From positions 3,514 through 67,513 of the forward strand of contig MLAK01000634.1 of assembly GCA_001839685.1 (NCBI GenBank): DNA of 64,000 nt, written 5' to 3'. Shown here in pieces: positions 49,665 to 56,709 of the stretch. Position numbers and translations under genes: made by a program. The DNA comes from Tritrichomonas foetus. Taxonomy: Eukaryota > Parabasalia > Tritrichomonadida > Tritrichomonadidae. The notes under the pieces were generated by a model, which ran no database searches, was not told where the DNA came from, and saw only the letters and a program-made list of their open reading frames with translations. Positions within the stretch are counted from its first letter, which is position 1. Every line of letters starts with the position of its first letter.

Positions 49665-51809
49665 TTAATTAAATTCCGGTGGCACTAAAAGTGGCTCATC
49701 AACTTGATTATCGATTTGTCTCTGTCTCACAAATCGAGCGCATGTTGAATAAATGGTAACAATAAAGATTACAATCACAAATCCGAGAGTGAAGGTGAAA
49801 AGTGATTTTGCTAACTCAGACCATGAAAAGTTGTTCATTATATTTTCTTCTTTTTCTTCATTTTTGTTATTATTTGATTTATCTTCATCATCTTTATCTT
49901 TATCATCTTTATCTTCTTTATCTTTATCTTCTTTATCTTTATCTTTATCTTCATCATCTTTATCTTTATCATCAACATCGTCATCATTATCTTTGTCATC
50001 ATCATCATCATCTTTATCTTTATCTTTTTCATCATCTTTATCATTCCCATCTATTTCTTTAGAAATATCGATTTCTTCATTTTGGGTTGGCCAATTAATT
50101 GTTGATGATTCTGCATTACTAGATGATTCTGCATTACTAGATGATTCTGAATTGTTAGATGGTTCTGCATTATTAGATGATTCTGAATTATTAGATGATT
50201 CTGAATTGTTAGATGGTTCTGCATTATTAGATGATTCTGCATTACTAGATGATTCTGAATTACTAGATGATTCTGAATTACTAGATGATTCTGAATTACT
50301 AGATGATTCTGAATTACTAGATGATTCTGAATTACTAGATGATTCTGAATTACTAGATGATTCTGAATTACTAGATGATTCTGAATTACTAGATGATTCT
50401 GAATTACTAGATGATTCTGAATTACTAGATGATTCTGAATTACTAGATGNNNNNNNNNNNNNNNNNNNNNNNNNNNNNNNNNNNNNNNNNNNNNNNNNNN
50501 NNNNNNNNNNNNNNNNNNNNNNNNNNNNNNNNNNNNNNNNNNNNNNNNNNNNNNNNNNNNNNNNNNNNNNNNNNNNNNNNNNNNNNNNNNNNNNNNNNNN
50601 NNNNNNNNNNNNNNNNNNNNNNNNNNNNNNNNNNNNNNNNNNNNNNNNNNNNNNNNNNNNNNNNNNNNNNNNNNNNNNNNNNNNNNNNNNNNNNNNNNNN
50701 NNNNNNNNNNNNNNNNNNNNNNNNNNNNNNNNNNNNNNNNNNNNNNNNNNNNNNNNNNNNNNNNNNNNNNNNNNNNNNNNNNNNNNNNNNNNNNNNNNNN
50801 NNNNNNNNNNNNNNNNNNNNNNNNNNNNNNNNNNNNNNNNNNNNNNNNNNNNNNNNNNNNNNNNNNNNNNNNNNNNNNNNNNNNNNNNNNNNNNNNNNNN
50901 NNNNNNNNNNNNNNNNNNNNNNNNNNNNNNNNNNNNNNNNNNNNNNNNNNNNNNNNNNNNNNNNNNNNNNNNNNNNNNNNNNNNNNNNNNNNNNNNNNNN
51001 NNNNNNNNNNNNNNNNNNNNNNNNNNNNNNNNNNNNNNNNNNNNNNNNNNNNNNNNNNNNNNNNNNNNNNNNNNNNNNNNNNNNNNNNNNNNNNNNNNNN
51101 NNNNNNNNNNNNNNNNNNNNNNNNNNNTAGATGATTCTGAATTGTTAGATGGTTCTGAATTGTTAGATGATTCTTCATTACTAGATGATTCTGCATTACG
51201 AGATGATTCTTCATTGTGAGATGATTCTGCATCACTAGATGATTCTTCTACTTTGCTCGATTCATCTGTATTATTTGATGATTCATTTTTTGTTGTAGAT
51301 TCTGGATTTGTGGATTTCGAAGCATCCAGTTTTTCTGATGATGATTCTGTTGTTGTCAACTTGCTTTGTTCATTATTATATATATCACTCATAATAGATG
51401 AAGTAAATGGTACTATTGACGATGTGGAAATCGGTTGGTCATTGTTTTCTGCTTCATTGTGTTGTGAGCTGATTGATGAAGATGAAATTGAATTTGTGCT
51501 AATATTAACTTCATTACTTGTAATAGTTTTTGAAGAAATAAGCTGGTCATTTTGTTGATCTGAAAAAGAACATGAAAATTTGATATTTTCTTTTTCTTTG
51601 GGATTTTCGGTTGGATCATTTTGTCTCTGATCATCATTTTGATCGATTTCATGATTTAAATCTGCTGGCTCGGCATCGTCAAAAAAATGTAATTTATAAC
51701 GATTCGAAACTGAAGCAATTTTGTTTGGGAAATTATCATGTCTTCGATTAATATGATTACTGGCACCGAGAGAATTCGAAAAACATATCAACGAGAGAAG
51801 TAAAAACAT
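49665..51809 (-). CDS. Type I membrane surface protein with Ser/Asn/Glu tandem repeats (mucin-like)
   Basis: The longest frame opens with TTG; from ATG 51809 the protein starts MFLLLSLICFSNSLGASN, a clean signal peptide. The frame is 714 codons including 226 unknown ones from the N gap. After a Ser/Thr/Asn-rich N-terminal region there are many copies of a 6-residue unit (SSSNSE, 18 bp), then a Lys/Asp/Glu-only acidic run (about 130 bp coding KDKDDDD-type sequence). One transmembrane helix follows (LFTFTLGFVIVIFIVTIY), then a short cytosolic tail RQRQIDNQVDEPLLVPPEFN. Serine density suggests heavy O-glycosylation; the design matches trichomonad surface glycoproteins that contact host or substrate. 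The gap length is an estimate, so true repeat number and reading frame through it are unknown. Confidence 0.8.
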   Translation of the reverse strand: MFLLLSLICFSNSLGASNHINRRHDNFPNKIASVSNRYKLHFFDDAEPADLNHEIDQNDDQRQNDPTENPKEKENIKFSCSFSDQQNDQLISSKTITSNEVNISTNSISSSSISSQHNEAENNDQPISTSSIVPFTSSIMSDIYNNEQSKLTTTESSSEKLDASKSTNPESTTKNESSNNTDESSKVEESSSDAESSHNEESSRNAESSSNEESSNNSEPSNNSESSXXXXXXXXXXXXXXXXXXXXXXXXXXXXXXXXXXXXXXXXXXXXXXXXXXXXXXXXXXXXXXXXXXXXXXXXXXXXXXXXXXXXXXXXXXXXXXXXXXXXXXXXXXXXXXXXXXXXXXXXXXXXXXXXXXXXXXXXXXXXXXXXXXXXXXXXXXXXXXXXXXXXXXXXXXXXXXXXXXXXXXXXXXXXXXXXXXXXXXXXXXXXXXXXXXXXXXXXXXXXXXXXXXXSSNSESSSNSESSSNSESSSNSESSSNSESSSNSESSSNSESSSNSESSSNSESSSNSESSSNSESSSNAESSNNAEPSNNSESSNNSESSNNAEPSNNSESSSNAESSSNAESSTINWPTQNEEIDISKEIDGNDKDDEKDKDKDDDDDDKDNDDDVDDKDKDDEDKDKDKEDKDKEDKDDKDKDDEDKSNNNKNEEKEENIMNNFSWSELAKSLFTFTLGFVIVIFIVTIYSTCARFVRQRQIDNQVDEPLLVPPEFN
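50104..51240. repeat. 18-bp coding minisatellite interrupted by an assembly gap
   Basis: Units of GATTCTGAATTACTAGAT (minus strand coding Ser-Ser-Ser-Asn-Ser-Glu) are nearly identical between about 50255 and 50449 and more diverged at both edges (Ala for Ser, Thr/Asn changes, GGTTCT variants coding Pro-type changes). Bases 50450-51127 are N. Identical central copies with diverged flanks are typical of recent unequal exchange or slippage. Confidence 0.9.
50450..51127. other. Assembly gap (678 N)
   Basis: A run of N inside the tandem repeat, almost certainly because short reads could not be placed through identical 18-bp units. 678 is divisible by three, but as an estimated gap length this carries no weight. 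Confidence 0.98.
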
Positions 51810-51977
51810 GTCGTTTGAAAAATTGGAAATGACCAAATTTATATTCAATATTATAATTGGCCAAATATCATAACAATTATATGTCTAACCATTTCAAACT
51901 TTTAAAACATTGAGAATGTTTCGATAACATGATTTCAAAAATAATGTTTCAATATTATTGAATACTCGATATATAGT

Positions 51978-51987
51978 AAACGGTCTC
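51978..51987 (+). promoter_or_regulatory. AAACGGTCTC motif upstream of the UBR E3 gene
   Basis: The third exact copy of this 10-mer in the window, 158 bp before the ATG at 52145, sense orientation. A TCATT initiator-like motif lies nearer the start (52125-52129). Confidence 0.45.
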
Positions 51988-52124
51988 TTCTACTCAACTC
52001 CCAGCACAATGTAAATTGAATACAAGTCAATGTGTGTTCTCAATGTTTCGAAACCTTTGTTTATGCTTTTTCAATGTATACTTGGTTTAATCAACAAATT
52101 CAATTTCTTTTTGGTCAAACATGA

Positions 52125-52129
52125 TCATT
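52125..52129 (+). promoter_or_regulatory. Initiator-like TCATT before the UBR gene
   Basis: TGATCATTTAG, with A of TCA 18 nt upstream of ATG 52145. Sequence and distance fit the trichomonad initiator. Confidence 0.4.
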
Positions 52130-52144
52130 TAGTTGGCAACAAAG

Positions 52145-55100
52145 ATGAATAGTAATCTCTATGCAAAGCTATTCCAATTATTTTCAAACGACACCAGACA
52201 AGGTATTGAAGAAGCCGAGAAAATTCTATACGAGCCCGCTTATCCAGATTTTATGTCATATTTAAAAGCTTTCTCATTAACTCAAAATAGCTCAATGTGT
52301 CCAGCGTCATGGACCGATACAATTTGCGCTAAATGTTTTGACTGTCAGCTTGCGTCAAACGCTTGTGTTTGCCTTCCATGTTTTATTGCCGGCCATCATG
52401 AGGAACACCATTCAATTTTGCAAATATCAAGTGGAACATGTGATTGTGGCAATCCACTTTTTCTTAAACCAGAAGGAAATTGTCCACATCACCAAGGATG
52501 TGTTGAACACCCAGATACTGAATATCTTAAACAAGAAGAAAGGTCAATTTATTTAACCATTTTTAAAGCAGCTATGGATGCAAGTTTTAAATCATCAACT
52601 ATTGATCTCGCACCTATTCTCAAATGGCTAATCAGGTTTATTGAAGTTGGCGATTCTCTTAGAAGACTTCTTTCTATTGCCTTTTGTGATGTGGACCAAG
52701 AATCAATTGTTTTAACAATTAGAAGAGGTAATGAAGAAGAAGCTGAATTATATTCTCAATTGGTAACCCGATTAATATCTGATACTTACTTTTTGAATCA
52801 TTACGGTGTCTTTGTTCACAGCCACTTCGCAGAATTTTTCAAGGATTTATGCAAAGCTCCTACTTCAGATGATGTAGATATTGATAGTCCACCTTATTAT
52901 GGTTTAAGACAATTTTTGATTAATTCTTTTCATGTATTTGCAAAGCATCCAGTGGAATATAATATGAAGAATGGATCATATGATCCAGAAATTACTATCA
53001 GTGATTATTTCCAAAATATTCTCAATATTCTTAAAGGTAATTATAATGATGACATTTTCATGAAATTAACTCTCATTGAACATAGCTGGATATTTTTAGA
53101 AACGGTTGATTTATTATCAAATTCTGGAGACACTGATAGACTTAATGGAATTGTGTTGAAAATGATTCCAGTTCTTTCTGAATTTGAAAAACTTTTGTTG
53201 TATACAATTCCAGCGATTCCTGAAGACGATGATTATCAAAGCTTTCAATTTACCTCGTTTGCATTAATGTCAAATCTATTTTCTCTTTTTAAAAAAATGG
53301 TATCTGTAAAACTTGACATTCACCCTGTCTTTAAAGCTCTTCTTGAATTAAATCTAAATGATCCGGAATTAAAAGAAAATCAATCTGTTTTCAAGCCAGG
53401 TAAGCCTATTAAAACCTGCATGCCATTGACACTTTTGTTTTGGATGATTCTTGAATCTTATAAAGATGAAATACCAACAGTTCTTGAAGATCTGTGCAAA
53501 GAAAATAATATTTCTTTGGATGACTTTATAATATTGGCTTCTACTTATCCAATTCGCTTATTTGCATTCTTAAGAAACTTTCATTATTTCGTAAAGTATA
53601 TGTCTCCTCAGAATTCCAGAGGAATCATGATATTTATGATTTTTCCATTTAAATTTCCAAATCAGATTTTTCTTGCTGTGCAATATTCATTTGCTTTAAT
53701 TCATGACACAGAAAGATTTTTAAGATTAGTTGCCTCTTCATTTGGTATTCTTGATTATGAAACAAAAGAACAAAATGAGCAACAACAACAACAACAAAAT
53801 GAAATGCAACCAACTGCTGCATTCCTTCAATTTGTTGGATCTTTGTGGCTTGATAGAATTCTTGCAAGTAATGATACCCTTGCACTTCAAAGAAATATAA
53901 TCATTTCTAGTCTTTTAGCCGATAATCGAACTGCTGAAACTTTGGAATCATCTATTCCCGGATTTCTCAAAGAACCCAAAGTTGCAGATGAGCTTTTGTC
54001 AATTGCTGAAAGAATAACAACTTCAAGGGGAAGTATGTTTAAACTTAAAAATGATGAAGGATTTCATTTCTTTATGCCTTGGATTCGTCCAGACTATCTT
54101 TCACAAGCCATATCTAAACATGAAAGAAAAGTTTTTTATTTCCCTTCATCTAATGAATTTTTATATGGCTTAAAATTCCCAACGTTTTCAAAAATTATAA
54201 TGTCAGTAATCTTAAGCACACTATCTGATTTCAGAGACACCTCATCAACATGCATTGCTGAAGCTATGCTGATCTTATTTTGTCAACTAAATAAAAACAA
54301 TTTGAATAGTGAAAAAATATGTGATATACCATCATTTGATGATGAATTAATACTTATTTCTGCCCTTTCAGAAGTTGCTAATCATGAAAATTTTATGAAC
54401 ATTAAACTTCATGGTAAAACAATTATTGATCTTGTGTTAAATGATACTAAAAATGGAGAATTGGTTTTGCAGAAATGCGAAATTGTTCAAAATTCAGTGG
54501 GAAAACCAAAATCCAATTCACTGAAAAAGCAAATAGCTTCAGAAACTAAAAAGAAAATAATGGAAGAATTCTTAATGAAACAACAAAGTTTTGGAAATCA
54601 ACTTGGTGATTCCAATAGTGGGCAAATCGAAGAATCCGGTAATTTAGAACAAATATGTCCTGTTTGTGGTGAGGTCATGAATGATGAAGCACTTTATGGA
54701 TATCCTGCAATGATTTGCCCTTCATTTGCTTCACAAATTGCACAAACAAAAATTGATGGAAACTCCTGGGAATTAAAAGATGAAAATAAAATTATTCAGG
54801 GCTTAACTATTTGCAATCATCCAATGCATATAAATTGCCGACAAGGAAATGTTTTCGGCTGTCCAATGTGTAACTTAATTCGAACGATTATTATTCCAGT
54901 TATTCCAACAAAATTCAATGAAGAACCAAACAAAGCTGTAAATCAAGCAATTGAACGATTCTTTGATGAACAAGTTTTAGTTAAAGAGACTAAAACTGCA
55001 TCCAATATAATTTCAATGCTTTCATCATATATTCAACTTACAGAAATTCGACTTAGAACAAGACCTGATGTTCTTGATCATATTGCAGTTAAGGTCATTA

Positions 55101-55849
55101 TTCCAAATGTTTTCAAAACTCTTTATTTCTTCTTGAAACAGCACACCAATCTCATTGCTGAAAATATGAGTGAAGCTGATGAATCATTTATTTTGTTTTT
55201 GTATGAATTAATTCAATCAAATGACATTTTGAACGAATCTAAAGAAATTGTTCGAAGATTTGCCGAAAAAGAAACAGGAACAAGGCACTTCGAATTTTTA
55301 AGAAGAGCCGCAATTTTACTTCATTTTGGTCTTGATCAAAGTTTAGTTGACAATAATACAAAATTCATTGATTGGGATGACATTTTATCTTATAAATCCC
55401 TTGGTAATATTTTTGAAATTGAAATATCGGAAAATGACGCGAAAATGGAATTAAAGCCATTCCAAGCTCCCCCACTTGCTGATAAATTCATTTGTAACTT
55501 CCAACCACCTTATGAATACAACATTTTTGATACAAAGAATTCCTATTGGCTCGATATGATGACTGGTAATGTTTTCCACGCTGACAACATTTTTTCTTAC
55601 ATTCAGAAATATTATAATATTGCATCATCTATGTTTTTGATTCTTTCTGGACAAGACTGCTCTACTGTTGTTGTTTTCTGTCCATTTTTGCGTAAACTAT
55701 TCCGTGTCAAAGGTTTCTATGTTGACCAATTTGGTGACGAAGATCCACAATATGCAAAAGGTGCGGTAACTCGTCTCTCTCAAGATCGACTTGAAGATGC
55801 AATTGATAATTACATGACTCTCGACTATATCAATATTCCATTTAACTAA
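52145..55849 (+). CDS. UBR-box E3 ubiquitin ligase (N-recognin-like)
   Basis: The longest frame begins with TTG; the first ATG is 52145 (MNSNLYAKLFQLFSND, 1234 residues). The UBR box occupies about residues 52-122: CPASWTDTICAKCFDC, CVCLPCFIAGHHEEHHS, GTCDCGNP and CPHHQG carry the Cys/His set that binds three zinc ions and recognises basic N-terminal residues. A long helical middle includes a poly-Gln tract (about 545-552). A RING-H2 finger follows at about 838-906 (CPVCGEVMND, ICNHPMHINCRQ, FGCPMCNL). The C-terminal region, with repeated aromatic motifs and WLDMMTGNVFHADNIF, resembles the UBR autoinhibitory/UBLC region. Order and size match UBR1/2/3-type N-degron pathway ligases, which ubiquitinate proteins with destabilising N-termini for proteasomal degradation. 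Confidence 0.9.
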   Translation: MNSNLYAKLFQLFSNDTRQGIEEAEKILYEPAYPDFMSYLKAFSLTQNSSMCPASWTDTICAKCFDCQLASNACVCLPCFIAGHHEEHHSILQISSGTCDCGNPLFLKPEGNCPHHQGCVEHPDTEYLKQEERSIYLTIFKAAMDASFKSSTIDLAPILKWLIRFIEVGDSLRRLLSIAFCDVDQESIVLTIRRGNEEEAELYSQLVTRLISDTYFLNHYGVFVHSHFAEFFKDLCKAPTSDDVDIDSPPYYGLRQFLINSFHVFAKHPVEYNMKNGSYDPEITISDYFQNILNILKGNYNDDIFMKLTLIEHSWIFLETVDLLSNSGDTDRLNGIVLKMIPVLSEFEKLLLYTIPAIPEDDDYQSFQFTSFALMSNLFSLFKKMVSVKLDIHPVFKALLELNLNDPELKENQSVFKPGKPIKTCMPLTLLFWMILESYKDEIPTVLEDLCKENNISLDDFIILASTYPIRLFAFLRNFHYFVKYMSPQNSRGIMIFMIFPFKFPNQIFLAVQYSFALIHDTERFLRLVASSFGILDYETKEQNEQQQQQQNEMQPTAAFLQFVGSLWLDRILASNDTLALQRNIIISSLLADNRTAETLESSIPGFLKEPKVADELLSIAERITTSRGSMFKLKNDEGFHFFMPWIRPDYLSQAISKHERKVFYFPSSNEFLYGLKFPTFSKIIMSVILSTLSDFRDTSSTCIAEAMLILFCQLNKNNLNSEKICDIPSFDDELILISALSEVANHENFMNIKLHGKTIIDLVLNDTKNGELVLQKCEIVQNSVGKPKSNSLKKQIASETKKKIMEEFLMKQQSFGNQLGDSNSGQIEESGNLEQICPVCGEVMNDEALYGYPAMICPSFASQIAQTKIDGNSWELKDENKIIQGLTICNHPMHINCRQGNVFGCPMCNLIRTIIIPVIPTKFNEEPNKAVNQAIERFFDEQVLVKETKTASNIISMLSSYIQLTEIRLRTRPDVLDHIAVKVIIPNVFKTLYFFLKQHTNLIAENMSEADESFILFLYELIQSNDILNESKEIVRRFAEKETGTRHFEFLRRAAILLHFGLDQSLVDNNTKFIDWDDILSYKSLGNIFEIEISENDAKMELKPFQAPPLADKFICNFQPPYEYNIFDTKNSYWLDMMTGNVFHADNIFSYIQKYYNIASSMFLILSGQDCSTVVVFCPFLRKLFRVKGFYVDQFGDEDPQYAKGAVTRLSQDRLEDAIDNYMTLDYINIPFN

Positions 55850-56011
55850 AAACTCTGTTTTATGCACGAACCTATCTTTAATATTTCTCATACAACAGAA
55901 TTCTATATATTATGATTGTAGAATAATATCTTTCGAAGCGATGATAGCGAATTTCGAGTTCATGTTGTGTGAGAAAATGCTTAAAAAAATCCCTTTGAAA
56001 AGGAAAAGCGC

Positions 56012-56050
56012 GGGACATTAGCTCACCTGGGAGAGCGTACGACTGAAGAT
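56012..56050 (+). tRNA. 5' part of a tRNA-Phe(GAA) gene, interrupted
   Basis: GGGACAT (acceptor 5' strand), TA, the D-arm GCTC-ACCTGGGA-GAGC, G26, then TACGA and the loop CTGAAGA with anticodon GAA at 56045-56047. This is a textbook eukaryotic tRNA-Phe through position 38, and TAGCTCACCTGGG fits the Pol III A box. After GAAGAT the sequence departs from a tRNA: the expected TCGTA anticodon-stem partner is replaced by AGTC, and no acceptor partner follows. A weak B-box-like GGTGCAATCC occurs at 56085. The matching 3' end lies about 600 bp downstream. Confidence 0.8.
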
Positions 56051-56108
56051 AGTCAACTATTTCGTTATTGTTATTAGTTCATTAGGTGCAATCCAAGATA
56101 ACACAANG

Positions 56109-56455
56109 AGAAATATCTACTCGCTTTTAAATAATAACAAAAAACTTGCGAAAAGATGCTTAAGATATCTTTCTCTTTGTGCTGTCAGAGGATCTGCACT
56201 TATATTCTGGAAAATTAGATTTACAGCGAGAAATATTATCGAAACAAATAATAACGATAATTCAAATGAAGAAAATGAAAACATTTCCGATATATTAGAT
56301 AATTTAAATGAAGTTGACAATCAGGACCTTTCAATTACTCAAAGTTTGGACACACAGAATGATCTCTCAACTGATGAAAATACTAACACGCAGAACATGA
56401 ATTTTTATTCACACGAATCAGGAAATGATAGTGATAATCCTCAAACTTCTTTGTG
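56109..56455 (+). pseudogene. Coding-like insert within the split tRNA gene (no start codon)
   Basis: A frame without stops runs from 56022, inside the tRNA half, across the N at 56107 to TGA at 56453-56455, about 144 codons, unlikely by chance in this base composition. The first ATG comes only near the end. The protein-like part begins RNIYSLLNNNKKLAKRCLRY, then LSLCAVRGSALIFWKIRFTA, and ends in an Asn/Asp/Glu/Ser/Thr-rich tail (DNLNEVDNQDLSITQSLDTQ). No family recognised. It looks like the 3' end of a gene or of a 5'-truncated mobile element. ACTAACACGCAG at about 56381-56392 differs by one base from the trichomonad intron 3' consensus ACTAACACACAG, but no 5' partner was found. Confidence 0.4.
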
Positions 56456-56651
56456 AAGTTTGAGTTTAATATCACTTCATTTCTGTATTATACCTAACCA
56501 AATATGAACCATATCTACTTTAGGATTACCTTCAACCATTGGTTTGGTTGTTGTTTGTTTTATCCTTTTAGTTGGATATTAACTGGCACCCTTTACTATA
56601 TTAACTTTACTCTTATTTCACCTTTCGAAGGTGTCATTCGTATAATAAAAA

Positions 56652-56671
56652 TTCAAGCCCGGGATGTCCCA
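56652..56671 (+). tRNA. 3' part of tRNA-Phe (T-loop, T-stem and acceptor 3' strand)
   Basis: TTCAAGC (T-loop) CCGGG (T-stem 3' strand) ATGTCCC (acceptor 3' strand) A (discriminator). ATGTCCC is the exact reverse complement of GGGACAT at 56012-56018, a full 7-bp acceptor. TCGTA, the partner of the anticodon-stem strand TACGA, occurs just upstream at 56638-56642. The T-stem 5' strand (expected CCCGG) is missing, replaced by an A run. A T6 Pol III terminator follows. Confidence 0.75.
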
Positions 56672-56672
56672 A

Positions 56673-56678
56673 TTTTTT
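56673..56678 (+). terminator. T6 run, RNA polymerase III terminator-like
   Basis: Six T immediately after the discriminator base of the tRNA 3' fragment, the expected place of a Pol III stop. It supports the idea that this was the genuine 3' end of a tRNA gene. Confidence 0.5.
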
Positions 56679-56709
56679 CTTTATCCAATTCTCAAGGATT
56701 AATCCAATT

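Noticed and set aside
50051..51235. Other-frame repeats in the gap region (Asn-His-Leu and Asp-Asp-Ser-Glu-Leu-Leu units)
   Set aside because: They are other frames of the same 18-bp array; only the minus-strand frame has a signal peptide, membrane helix and non-repeat ends.
56085..56106. GGTGCAATCC... as the true 3' end of the tRNA
   Set aside because: It has a B-box-like core, but the following bases do not pair with GGGACAT; the downstream ATGTCCCA does so perfectly.
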